From Bacteroidota bacterium (GTDB lineage: Bacteria; Bacteroidota; Ignavibacteria; OLB7): a stretch of DNA of 54,396 nucleotides. Positions 24,693 through 32,974 of the stretch are shown piece after piece. Below the pieces are notes generated by a model, which saw only the letters and a list, made by a program, of their open reading frames with translations, did no database searches and was not told the origin of the DNA. The stretch spans positions 1-54,396 of the forward strand of contig JAFDZV010000032.1 of NCBI GenBank assembly GCA_018266795.1, written 5' to 3'. The position numbers and the translations under genes are program-made. The first letter of the stretch is position 1. The number at the start of each line of letters is the position of its first letter.

Positions 24693-26444
24693 CTATTCCT
24701 GGACCTCGGGAAGCGGTCCGGGCGTGCGTCCCTTGCTGCGGAAGTAGAAGTAGAACGGTATGCCGATGGCAACCAGCATCAGGCCGAACGCGGAATTGAT
24801 GATGGCGGGTTTCCCCTCGGCAACGGCCGCGTTGTAGGTAACGATGTCGTTGTAGACTGTCAGGACGAGATAGACGAGTGCGAACACCACGAAGATCGCC
24901 GGGATAAACGGATAGCCGGGTACCCGATACGGGCGGTCGGCCGCGGGTGCCTTGCGGCGCAGCACGAACACCCCGAATGCGCCGGCCGCATAGAACATCC
25001 AGCTCACGAAGATCAACGTGTCCGTGAGCGTATCGAACGTTCCGCTCATCAGCAGCACGACGCTCCACACGCATTGCACAACAAGCGAGGACGCCGGTGT
25101 GTGGAAGGTGCGGTGCGCGTTCCCGAGAAAGCGCGGGAACACATTACGTCGCGCCATCGAGAAGTAGACCCGCGCGCTTGCGAGGATTGTTCCATTGGTG
25201 GTGCCGAACGTCGAGATCAGCACCGCCGCGGCGATCCAGCGTCCGCCGCCGTTGAAAAATCGTTCCGCCACGTCGGCAGCCACGAGATTCGATTTGGCCA
25301 TCTCGTCGATGGGAAGCACGTAGCAGTAGGCGAGATTTATCAGCAGGTATACCGTGATGATGATCGCCATTCCCATGATCAGCGCGCGGGGGATGTTGCG
25401 CTGCGGATTCTTCACCTCGCCGGCGATGTAGGTAACGTTGTTCCACCCGTCGTAGGCCCAGAAGGCTCCCTGGAGTGCGGCCGCAATGGCCAGCGCGATG
25501 CCGAGCGCTCCGAGGTTGCTGTCCGATGCCGATGGGGAGGCGGGGGCGGAGATCGCGGCGTCGCTTCCGGCCGGAGGAGTGTTGGTGCCGGCTGCAACCA
25601 CGGTGGCGCTTGGCGTTGTCACGTTCTCCGTGCTGCCGACGCCGGGGAGAACGAAGGCGAGCACCACGAGCGCCATCATCGCAAGTACCTTGGAGACCGT
25701 GAAGATATTCTGCACGATCCCCCCGAACTTCACGCCGAGATAGTTGACCAGCGTGAGAAGGACGATCAACCCTGCCGCGATTCCTTTCACCTCGATCGAA
25801 GCGAACGGATTGATGTCGCCGATGAAGGGAAGGTGAATGGAGAAGGCCGCCGCGCTTTCCCAGAATCCCGGCTGCGGATCGCGGACAAGCATCGCAACGT
25901 GCGCCGCCACCGACTGCACCGCATCCACAACGAGCGGCGGCGAGATCAGGCGTGTCATGTACTCGGCGAAGACATAGGCGATGCTGGCGATCGATCCTGT
26001 CTGGATCACGGCGAACACGGACCAGCCGTAGATATAGGCGGAGAAGCGGCCATACATCCGGTCGAAGTAGACGAACTGTCCGCCGGTCTCCGGAATCATT
26101 CCAGCAACCTCGGCGTTGGTCAGTGCTCCGAAGAGCGTGATCACGCCGGCGAGCGCCCAGACACCCAGCAGCAGCCACGGCATCCCCACGCCGTGACCGA
26201 TCAGATCGCCTGCCATCACGCCCGGCTTCCGGAAGATACCGGAGCCGATTACCGCGCCAACCACGATCATGGTGGTCGTGAACAGGCCGAGCGACGGGAG
26301 AAGGCCTGCGCTCAGACGGCGTTGCTCGCTGCCATGGTCCTGCGTGTCGGGCTGGGATCGTTTCACGGTTGCTGCTGTTTCGATTGATGATGTGCGGCTG
26401 CCCCGATTGCTCGGCTCAACTGCGTGAGGCGGCTCTTGCGCCAC
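24693..26444 (-). CDS. APC-superfamily amino acid permease
   Basis: A 583-residue inner-membrane transporter. TM1 carries the unwound substrate-binding motif VVGAVIGSGIFRKPG typical of LAT/SLC7-like APC permeases, and later helices include GGQFVYFDRMYG, FWAYDGWNNVTYIAGEVKNPQRNIP (TM6 motif) and FGTTNGTILASARVYFSMAR. A long hydrophilic loop with a Ser/Ala-rich patch (AAISAPASPSASDSN) is inserted before TM6. The start is GTG, inside the 3' end of the upstream gene (29-base overlap). The substrate cannot be predicted beyond amino acids. It is flanked by two paralogous small membrane proteins on the same strand. Confidence 0.88.
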   Translation of the reverse strand: MAQEPPHAVEPSNRGSRTSSIETAATVKRSQPDTQDHGSEQRRLSAGLLPSLGLFTTTMIVVGAVIGSGIFRKPGVMAGDLIGHGVGMPWLLLGVWALAGVITLFGALTNAEVAGMIPETGGQFVYFDRMYGRFSAYIYGWSVFAVIQTGSIASIAYVFAEYMTRLISPPLVVDAVQSVAAHVAMLVRDPQPGFWESAAAFSIHLPFIGDINPFASIEVKGIAAGLIVLLTLVNYLGVKFGGIVQNIFTVSKVLAMMALVVLAFVLPGVGSTENVTTPSATVVAAGTNTPPAGSDAAISAPASPSASDSNLGALGIALAIAAALQGAFWAYDGWNNVTYIAGEVKNPQRNIPRALIMGMAIIITVYLLINLAYCYVLPIDEMAKSNLVAADVAERFFNGGGRWIAAAVLISTFGTTNGTILASARVYFSMARRNVFPRFLGNAHRTFHTPASSLVVQCVWSVVLLMSGTFDTLTDTLIFVSWMFYAAGAFGVFVLRRKAPAADRPYRVPGYPFIPAIFVVFALVYLVLTVYNDIVTYNAAVAEGKPAIINSAFGLMLVAIGIPFYFYFRSKGRTPGPLPEVQE

Positions 26445-26898
26445 CGGCCAGAAGTGCGCCGGCGAACTCCCGGTACTGATTCATCAGCATCCACAACTCC
26501 ATGTGCACGGAACGGTCCATTGTCGGAACGCGGATCACCGCCTGGCTCAGATTGTCGGCGGAGGGAAGAACATCGATCTCCGCGAGCGGCAGGCGGAGCA
26601 GAAGGAATCGGCTTGGAAGGAACATGAAGGCAGGCCCTTCCGGACGTAGCACGAATTCATCGCGGGTAACGACAACCTCCGTCGTGCACTCACGGCTCCT
26701 GAGCGGTATGCGCGGTGCGCCGACAACCGTGGTGCGCACATGGGCCCGTTGAAAGACAACGGCGGCGGGGTCGATCGGAGCGAAGAGGGCCGGATATTGC
26801 GCGCGCAGGCGCCCACGAACAATCGGGGATCCGATTCCAATCACGACAACGACCGCGGCAATCAATATGCCGGCTGCCGTCCACCAGGTTGTTGCCAT
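26416..26898 (-). CDS. Small membrane protein, paralogue 2 beside the APC permease
   Basis: A 160-residue protein with one N-terminal membrane helix (residues about 7-27) and a beta-rich cytoplasmic part. It parallels paralogue 1: RGRLRAQYPALFAPIDPAAV matches RMRLQRRHPELFERTDRDAV, then TTEVVVTRDEFVLRPEG matches STLIVTDRELRIVP, and IDVLPSADNLSQAVIRVP matches IEVIAADRQNNTITLRMP. Its 3' end overlaps the permease start by 29 bases, implying translational coupling. A PH-like fold is an inference from the strand pattern. Confidence 0.75.
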   Translation of the reverse strand: MATTWWTAAGILIAAVVVVIGIGSPIVRGRLRAQYPALFAPIDPAAVVFQRAHVRTTVVGAPRIPLRSRECTTEVVVTRDEFVLRPEGPAFMFLPSRFLLLRLPLAEIDVLPSADNLSQAVIRVPTMDRSVHMELWMLMNQYREFAGALLAGGARAASRS

Positions 26899-26975
26899 GG
26901 GCAATGAAGATCTTCGTGAGTGAGCACCAGTGCCTTCGATGGTCGGGCGGCTCCCCGCGCCCTCCGTGCGCACTG

Positions 26976-27467
26976 TTACGCAACCGAGTCGAATACTCGC
27001 GGCGGGAGCGACCACAGCAACGCTCCGGCCGGTTGCGGCCGGAGGCGCAGGAGCTGGATTGCGGTAACGGAGGCCTTCTTTACGTCGATCATGAGATGCC
27101 CGCCTGCGCTCAACCCGCTGATGAAGCGGCTCATGCTTGGCTCGTGTCCGGTAATGAGAGCCGAGTTTGCGTCATCGTTCTCGCGAAGCATGTCGCAGAA
27201 CTCGTCGAAGCCGGCATGCGGAACGATGCGTTGATCGAACAGGATCTCGGCGCCGAAGCCGGTCACCCGGGCAACGATCTCGGCTGTCTGCCTGGCGCGG
27301 GCATATGGGCTGGAGATGATGCGGTCGAACGTCAGCTCCATCCGGCCGAGCGCACGCGCAACCATTGCCGTGCGCAGCGTGCCCTTCGTGCTCAGAACGC
27401 GATCGGCGTCGCGCCCGGTGGAGGAGATGTCTTCGGCAATGCCGTGCCGCATGAGATAGAGAATCAT
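26976..27467 (-). CDS. sixA: Phosphohistidine phosphatase, SixA-like
   Basis: A 163-residue histidine phosphatase. MILYLMRHGIAED has the RHG catalytic histidine H8, followed by ISSPYARARQTAEIV with the second arginine, and ALITGHEPSMSRFI with the second histidine. This is the short SixA form, thought to remove phosphate from phosphohistidine in His-Asp or PTS relays. ATG at MILY is chosen; the longer frame has no homology. It is divergent from mobA, with about 306 bases between. Confidence 0.9.
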   Translation of the reverse strand: MILYLMRHGIAEDISSTGRDADRVLSTKGTLRTAMVARALGRMELTFDRIISSPYARARQTAEIVARVTGFGAEILFDQRIVPHAGFDEFCDMLRENDDANSALITGHEPSMSRFISGLSAGGHLMIDVKKASVTAIQLLRLRPQPAGALLWSLPPRVFDSVA

Positions 27468-27773
27468 CGGTTCACGTGGGCCATGGGCCCAACTTCGGAC
27501 CCCGCCGGGTGTTGGGTGTGCGGTACCGTTGTTGGATGCGGCGGGCAAGCTAGCATCCTGATGTGATACGGCCAATCGAGAAACCACGAAAGTTGTGCGC
27601 CACGTTTCCCGGCTCCCAACACGAAACGAGCCGCGATCGATGTTAACTTCGGTCAATACGGCGAGGCGGCAGCGGGCTTTCGGGACGATGGTCGTGGACG
27701 ATTCCGGCTGTTGGTCCCGAGTTCCTGCATTGTGCCGCAGCACATCTGATCGATCATTGTGCACGGAGCATCG
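27468..27773. other. Divergent intergenic region, sixA/mobA
   Basis: Apart from a short GAGTTCCTGC match to the left end of the dispersed element near 27719, nothing is recognised. It must hold two promoters. Confidence 0.5.
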
Positions 27774-28370
27774 ATGTTCGGAGGCGATGACACAACTCCG
27801 CAGAAGATAACGGCGGCCATACTTGCCGGCGGGCGCAGCACGCGCATGGGGCGTGACAAGGCGATGATTTCGGTGAACGGTCGTCCGATGTTGGAACGTG
27901 TTGCCGGGGCCGCATACGATGCCGGCCTGGAGGTTATGGTGGTTGGCCGCGAGCAAGGCGCCGATTGGCATGGGCCGGCCGTGCGTTTCGTTCAGGACGA
28001 CTTCCCGGATGCAGGTCCGCTGGGCGGCATCGCCACGGCGCTGCGACATGCTCGCACGCCGGTGCTTGCCCTTGCGTGCGACATGCCGTGGATCTCTGCG
28101 GAGATGATACGCTGGCTTGTGGATGCCTATGCACTGGAAGGGGAGGCGGCCGGACTGGTTTCACTGAACGGCGAACGGCCGGAGCCGTTGTTCTCCGTCT
28201 ATGGCCGGCCGTGCGCCGGTGAGATCGCCCACATGATCGCGTCGGGGAACCTTGCGGTGATTGCGCTGATCCGGACGCTGGGTCTGCCGCAGAGAGTTGT
28301 GCCGGAACGGTTCCGGTCGGCGCTTCGCAATGTGAATACGCCCCTTGATCTGGGGGCGGTGGGCCTGTGA
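27774..28370 (+). CDS. mobA: Molybdenum cofactor guanylyltransferase
   Basis: Attaches GMP to molybdopterin. The 198-residue product shows the nucleotide-binding loop ITAAILAGGRSTRMGRDKA, FVQDDFPDAGPLGGIATAL, the metal-binding ALACDMPWIS, and ERPEPLFSVYGR, as in MobA. ATG is used; a GTG 15 bases upstream in frame is also possible. It ends 46 bases from the convergent MATE gene. The window has one molybdoenzyme candidate (17.9 kb), but no moa or moe genes. Confidence 0.9.
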   Translation: MFGGDDTTPQKITAAILAGGRSTRMGRDKAMISVNGRPMLERVAGAAYDAGLEVMVVGREQGADWHGPAVRFVQDDFPDAGPLGGIATALRHARTPVLALACDMPWISAEMIRWLVDAYALEGEAAGLVSLNGERPEPLFSVYGRPCAGEIAHMIASGNLAVIALIRTLGLPQRVVPERFRSALRNVNTPLDLGAVGL

Positions 28371-28416
28371 CGGAAGGAGTGAGCAACCCTGCCGGTGCGG
28401 GTCCGATTGCGCAGGC

Positions 28417-29961
28417 TCACACCGTCTTCATCATCCACCGCGATCCGCGAACGGCATACGTCGAGATCGATGCGAACAGCAGATAGCTGACCGTGATGCC
28501 GATGAAGATGCCGGTCTCTCCGAGCGTCGTGTAGCGTGCCAGGAGGTAGGCCAGCGGGATCTGAAGGAACCAGAGCACCGCCGCCGTGATCCCGAGCGAG
28601 CGGAGTGAATGGCCGGCACCAGATAGCGCGCGTGTCGCAGTCTGGCCGATCACGAACAGCAGGTATCCCGGAACGGCGATATGGAGATATCGGACGGTGA
28701 GTGCCGCCACGCGGGGATCGTTCGTGAAGATGTCGGCGAGCGATCCTGCGAAGAGATAGATCAGCAGGCCCGTCGCCGCGACAACCAGCAGAAGATGCCG
28801 CCGCGCGGTGATCCGGAACGCGTGCACGCGATCGAAGCGGCGCGCTCCGATGTTCTGGCTCACCAGGGTCTCGATGGCGATTGCCGTTGCGAACACCGGC
28901 ATCATCACCAGCACATCAACGCGCAGGCCGATCGTATAGGCCGCAACCGCCGCGGTTCCGAACAGATTCACCACCGATATCAGTATCACCCGTGCCATGC
29001 TTACCGAGAGCGATTGCAGCGACGACGGCACCCCGAGCCTGAAGATGCTCGTGATCACGTCGCGATTGAACCTGACGGTTGGGCGGTGCAGGCGGAAGTT
29101 GAGCCGGCCGCTGTACAGAGCCGCCGTTGCGATCACTACTCCAACCCACTGCGCCGTGGTGGTAGCAATCGCCGCCCCCTGCACTCCCAGCTTCGGCATT
29201 CCCAGCAGTCCGAAGATCAGTACCGGATCAAGCAGCGCGTTCACGATGGCGCATGTGATTGCCACCATCATCGGAAACATCGTGTTGCCGGTGGAGCGTA
29301 TCGAAGCGTTCGCCTGGAAGGTGAGAAGGTTGGCCGGGAGGCCGAACAGGATCGTGAGCTGGTAGGCGCGCGTCAGCTCCAGCATCTCGCCGCGAAGCTG
29401 AAGCAGCACCAGCACATGAGGGATCGCCACATACAGGATTGCCGCGGCGGCCGTGGCGTACAGGGCCATGAAGCTGAACGCCTGCGTTGCGATTGCCGAT
29501 GCCTGGCGCGAACGCCCCTCGCCGATCCGGCGCGCCACGATGATGCCGGTGCCGATGCAGAACCCGCTTCCGATCGTGAACACCGTCATGTTGATCTGAT
29601 CGCTGAATCCGATTGCCGCGATCGCCGTGTCTCCCAGCCGGGAGACGAAGTACATGTTGATCCAGGCGTAGACGCCGTTGATGATGAAGCCGAACGCCAG
29701 AGGGATGGCGAGTCGCCAGAGCGTTGGTGCGATTGGGCCATCGATCAGTCCGTTCCGTTCCTCTCGTACCGTACCGGCCGTTCGTACCGCACCGGCCGTT
29801 CGTACCGCACCGGCCGTCGGGGCAGCCTGTCCCGGCCGTTCGGCGTCCGTGGCTGGCGATGAAGGAACGGCGATTGCCACGTTCGAACCGCTCTCGATCG
29901 TGAACCGCTCCTCTCGGATGCCTTCCGTGCTCTGTGATTCGCTGTCGGTCCGGTAGCCCAT
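28417..29961 (-). CDS. MATE-family efflux transporter with repeat-bearing N-terminal extension
   Basis: A 514-residue multidrug/toxin extrusion protein with about 12 membrane helices: LWRLAIPLAFGFIINGVYAWINMYFVS, ATTTAQWVGVVIATAALY, LSVSMARVILISVVNLFGTAAVAAYTIG and others, arranged as two MatE halves. About 70 hydrophilic residues precede TM1, including three six-residue repeats (TAGAVR, TAGAVR, TAGTVR) from an 18-bp tandem repeat. Start at MGYRTDSESQ is supported by an AGAGGG ribosome-binding site. Exports cationic compounds in exchange for Na+ or H+. Confidence 0.9.
   Translation of the reverse strand: MGYRTDSESQSTEGIREERFTIESGSNVAIAVPSSPATDAERPGQAAPTAGAVRTAGAVRTAGTVREERNGLIDGPIAPTLWRLAIPLAFGFIINGVYAWINMYFVSRLGDTAIAAIGFSDQINMTVFTIGSGFCIGTGIIVARRIGEGRSRQASAIATQAFSFMALYATAAAAILYVAIPHVLVLLQLRGEMLELTRAYQLTILFGLPANLLTFQANASIRSTGNTMFPMMVAITCAIVNALLDPVLIFGLLGMPKLGVQGAAIATTTAQWVGVVIATAALYSGRLNFRLHRPTVRFNRDVITSIFRLGVPSSLQSLSVSMARVILISVVNLFGTAAVAAYTIGLRVDVLVMMPVFATAIAIETLVSQNIGARRFDRVHAFRITARRHLLLVVAATGLLIYLFAGSLADIFTNDPRVAALTVRYLHIAVPGYLLFVIGQTATRALSGAGHSLRSLGITAAVLWFLQIPLAYLLARYTTLGETGIFIGITVSYLLFASISTYAVRGSRWMMKTV
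29765..29818. repeat. 18-bp tandem repeat inside the MATE gene
   Basis: Three units of CGTACCGCACCGGCCGTT with a change or two, in frame, encoding the TAGAVR hexapeptides. Copy number could vary by slippage without a frameshift. Confidence 0.85.
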
Positions 29962-30614
29962 GATCCCTCTTTCACGGCGATCGATGCCGTGCATTACCCC
30001 GGGGACGGAGCAATCGCACGGAATGTTCGTTGCAACATGTACAGGAAACTCCGGATCAAACGGTCCGGAACGTCATCAAGGGCTGCCCGCTATCATGAGC
30101 CTGGTCTTCGGACGCTCGCCTTCGGCTCGCAGTAGTTCTTGGTCGGTTGCGGGAAGACATGGGGCGGATCTGGAACGGCTCCGAGTTCGTGATGGCACGC
30201 ATCTATCTGCTCCGGGCACCGTCTCGCTTCCGGGCACGAGATAGTGTCGCGGTTTCGAATCCGGATTCTGTCCGGATGCGCCGAAGATTCATTCATGAGC
30301 GCACAGTCCGCTCCCTGCGGAGAGCTCGAGTCCGGGAGAGGCTGAATGTGCTACGGACAGAGTGTACCGAACCAGGGATACGGCTGCGCAGATCGTTGCC
30401 GCATGCGTTGCCTGATCGCCAGCGATTCCCTCCCACCCATCGCATTGCACGGCGCATGTGGTACCTCCGGGCCGGCACGGAACGCGGACCATCCCGTCTG
30501 TAGCAGGCATACCCCTCTTCCTCAACAGAACTACCGGCAGTACCTGCGAACTGCGGACACTATCGGGCACGATGCTGCTTTGTAGAGCCGAGAGAGAATC
30601 TCTATGTTAGCCGC
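29962..30614. other. Long intergenic region with no recognised content
   Basis: Only short low-quality open frames are present on either strand. A small GCTCGCCTTCGGCTCGC-type inverted motif lies near 30110 and CCGGATTCTGTCCGG near 30265. It lies between divergent genes, so promoters for the MATE and biotin carrier genes are expected. Confidence 0.5.
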
Positions 30615-31148
30615 ATGAGTAAGGCAGAGAATTCATATGCGGCCGAAGTGGCCGGCGTGAAACTTCGGGCCGTGATATCCGAAGACGGAATTCGCATTGA
30701 TGGAGAAACGGTTGGCGGTTCTCTACGCGATGAGAAACGCCTCCGAAGCTTCACCGGCACTACCGCACATGGCCTGGAAATGCCGGTGTATGTGGAGGAG
30801 GGGGACGATCACGAGTTCATCGTGTATCTGCGGGGCGAGGCGGTGCGCGTACACCTTGCCACGCCGCGGGACGAGCGCATTCTGGCGTTGCGCAAGAACA
30901 CGATGACCGGCGCAACCTCCGGTGTGATGATCGCCGCGCCGATGCCTGGATTTCTGAAGGCGATGCTGGTGGAGGAGGGGGAGATCGTGGAGAAGGGGCG
31001 ATCGCTCTGCATCCTCGAGGCAATGAAAATGGAGAACGAGATCAAGGCTCCGGCGCGCCTTGTCGTGAAGCGCCGCATCGCGGCCGCCGGAACCGCAATT
31101 GAAAAGGGAGCGCCGCTGGTTGAGCTTGCTCCTCCTGCCGAAGGCTGA
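30615..31148 (+). CDS. Biotin carboxyl carrier protein (biotin/lipoyl attachment domain)
   Basis: A 177-residue protein whose C-terminal 75 residues form a biotinyl domain with the classic EAMKMEN site (K138) and PMPGFLKAMLVEEGE start. The N-terminal 100 residues resemble the linker region of propionyl-CoA-type carrier subunits rather than AccB. It is the likely partner of a PccB-type carboxyltransferase such as the one at the window start, although the two genes are far apart. Biotin for it would come from the bio operon 10 kb downstream. The next gene, pspA, is 96 bases away. Confidence 0.9.
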   Translation: MSKAENSYAAEVAGVKLRAVISEDGIRIDGETVGGSLRDEKRLRSFTGTTAHGLEMPVYVEEGDDHEFIVYLRGEAVRVHLATPRDERILALRKNTMTGATSGVMIAAPMPGFLKAMLVEEGEIVEKGRSLCILEAMKMENEIKAPARLVVKRRIAAAGTAIEKGAPLVELAPPAEG

Positions 31149-31244
31149 CGCCGCCAGCCCGCTGCGGTCCGTTGGGCCTGCAGCCCGGGCGATCATGCAC
31201 AGCAACACCGAATCGGTATTCACTATATCTCAAGGGAAGACAAC

Positions 31245-31943
31245 ATGGGTATCTTCGGACGCGTGGCCGACATCATGAAGGCCAACATCAACGACCTTCT
31301 CGATCGGGCTGAGGATCCTGAGAAGATGATCAAGCAGATGGTCCTTGAAATGGAGGACGCCGTCAACAAGGCGACGCTTGCGGTTGGCAGTGCGATCGCC
31401 AACGAGAAGTCGTTGGAGCGTCAGTACAACAAGCAGCTGGCCGAGGCCAACGACTGGCAGCAGAAGGCCGTGCAGGCGGTGAGCGCCGGGCGCGACGATC
31501 TTGCCAAGGCCGCTCTGGAGCGGAAGAACACGATCCAGCGGAACGTTGGCGACCTGGAGCGGATGCTTACCGAGGCCCGCACAACCTCCACGACCCTGCG
31601 CGGACAGTTGGATCAGCTCAAGTCCAAGCTGGACGAGGCACGCATGCGCCAGAACACGCTGATCGCCCGGGCTCAGGCGGCCAAGGCGAAGAAGCAGATC
31701 GCGCAGTCGTTCTCCGGCGTCGGGAGCGATGCGTTCTCCAAGTTCGACAAGCTGGAGCAGAAGGTGGAGAAGCAGGAGGCGGAGGCCGACGCGTTCGCCC
31801 AGCTTGCCGGCGAGAACACCTCGCTCGAGGACCAGTTCAAGCAGCTCAACGCCAGCAGCGATGCCGATGCCGAACTGGCGGCGCTCAAGGCACAGATCGG
31901 CAGCGGCTCCGGCCCGGCCGGCTCGCTTCCTTCGGGCCATTGA
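31245..31943 (+). CDS. PspA/IM30-family membrane stress protein
   Basis: A 232-residue, almost wholly helical ESCRT-III-like protein: MGIFGRVADIMKANINDLLDRAEDPEKMIKQ is the conserved amphipathic N terminus, and long coiled-coil helices follow (AAKAKKQIAQSF, FSKFDKLEQKVEKQEAEADA). It ends with a short LAALKAQIGSG helix. PspA proteins bind and repair the inner membrane. It has a clear AAGGGAAG ribosome-binding site. No pspBC or pspF gene is nearby. Confidence 0.93.
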   Translation: MGIFGRVADIMKANINDLLDRAEDPEKMIKQMVLEMEDAVNKATLAVGSAIANEKSLERQYNKQLAEANDWQQKAVQAVSAGRDDLAKAALERKNTIQRNVGDLERMLTEARTTSTTLRGQLDQLKSKLDEARMRQNTLIARAQAAKAKKQIAQSFSGVGSDAFSKFDKLEQKVEKQEAEADAFAQLAGENTSLEDQFKQLNASSDADAELAALKAQIGSGSGPAGSLPSGH

Positions 31944-32044
31944 TATCCCCGGCCGGCAGGGCAGTGCGCCGCTCGAGCGCATTGTGCTGCGCGGTCCGCG
32001 GTCGATTTCGTATTGAATCAACTGTTCATACACATAACCCGTTG

Positions 32045-32506
32045 ATGGAAGTGAACCAGCAACTTATCGACGAAACTCGTACCCGCGTGCGAGGCTATCT
32101 CCAGGAGATCTATCCGGACTTCGTTGAATTCGACGACGGCTCCTTCACCGTGCAGGAAGGATCGGCTACCGTGCGGATATCGGTTATCGCCTGGCACGAG
32201 GAGGATTGCGCGGTGGAGTGCACGAGCCAACTGGTAACCGGTGCGAACGTTACTCCCGATGTCATGCGCTGGCTCCTGCAGAAGAATGTGGACCTGCATT
32301 TCGGTGCGCTGGGCCTGCTCTTCGATGATACGATCGTCTATTCGCAGACGCTCCCGGGGAACGATCTCACGCGTGCGGAGTTCCAGGCCACGGTGCGTAC
32401 CGTTGCCACGATCGCGGACTACTACGATGATGAGATCGTGGCAATGGCCGGAGGTTCGGTTGGGAAGGGGGCGGCAACGGCCGCCGTCGCCGAACTGGAC
32501 AACTGA
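32045..32506 (+). CDS. YbjN-like (type III chaperone-fold) protein
   Basis: A 153-residue soluble protein: FVEFDDGSFTVQEGSATVRISVIAW, CTSQLVTGANVTPDVMRWLLQKN and HFGALGLLFDDTIVYSQTLPGNDLTRAEFQATVRTVATIADYYDDEI match the YbjN/sensory transduction regulator fold, which resembles type III secretion chaperones. A Gly/Ala tail ends the protein. Start at MEVNQQL is preferred over the in-frame start 105 bases upstream within the previous intergenic region. Position after pspA suggests a stress-linked role, but the function is unknown. Confidence 0.78.
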   Translation: MEVNQQLIDETRTRVRGYLQEIYPDFVEFDDGSFTVQEGSATVRISVIAWHEEDCAVECTSQLVTGANVTPDVMRWLLQKNVDLHFGALGLLFDDTIVYSQTLPGNDLTRAEFQATVRTVATIADYYDDEIVAMAGGSVGKGAATAAVAELDN

Positions 32507-32538
32507 GCCAGGCCAATCCGGACGCTGATCGAGTAACC

Positions 32539-32604
32539 GTTCCTGCCAACGCCATGACGCGCTTCAGAGCCCGCAGGCCTTGCAGCGGCTATAGATAGGA
32601 ACTC
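32539..32604 (-). repeat. Dispersed 66-68 bp intergenic element, copy E
   Basis: The plus strand runs from GTTCCTGCCAACGCC, through GCAGGCCTTGCAGCGGC, to ATAGGAACTC. On the minus strand the core reads GCTGCAAGGCCTGCGGGCTC, almost identical to copy A. Confidence 0.8.
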
Positions 32605-32614
32605 TGAGTCATAA

Positions 32615-32652
32615 CGGCCCGCAGCCCGCCCCACGGCGGGCGTTGCGGGCCG
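32615..32652. terminator. Strong GC hairpin after the YbjN-like gene
   Basis: CGGCCCGCA-GCCCGCC-ccac-GGCGGGC-gt-TGCGGGCCG, a 16-bp stem with one small bulge and a four-base loop, followed by a TTGG. Likely terminator or transcription barrier before gyrA. Confidence 0.6.
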
Positions 32653-32908
32653 TTGGCGTATAGGTGTGCCGCGGGATATATCGCGTGATGTTATTGCCGT
32701 CGGGCCTTTGAGCGGCCGTGAGCTCGGAGTCTGAATCGCTCGACAGGCGTCGATGCCTCCCGCCGGCGGCGCTTCCGCCGGAGCGGGCTGACCCGGTTTC
32801 CGAGTTTGAAATCGTGCCTGCGCGGTGCGGCGGACGACCCTGATGTTCGCATCCTTTCCCGCGAGCAAACGTTACCACTCCATTCTTTCCCCTTCTCCTT
32901 GAAATCCT

Positions 32909-32916
32909 TATATTTG
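32909..32916 (+). promoter_or_regulatory. Putative gyrA promoter -7 box
   Basis: TATATTTG fits the Bacteroidota sigma-A -7 consensus TAnnTTTG. It lies 58 bases upstream of the gyrA start. The expected upstream TTG is weak. Confidence 0.45.
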
Positions 32917-32974
32917 CTGGCTTTCAGGGAGATGCCCGAGCTTCGGGCCCCGCCGGTAGACACTTCATCAGATC

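Larger units (their letters stand above)
32507..32974. other. Region upstream of gyrA: repeat copy E, terminator hairpin and promoter
   Basis: No gene. It contains the dispersed element, a strong GC hairpin and a TATATTTG box listed separately. Open frames on both strands are compositional. Confidence 0.6.

Noticed and set aside
24453-26387. 644-codon plus-strand frame
   Set aside because: Antisense to the APC permease; the translation is rich in Arg/His/Asp typical of shadow frames.
29765-29818. CRISPR-like repeat run
   Set aside because: Units are contiguous with no spacers and lie in frame inside a transporter gene, so this is a coding tandem repeat.
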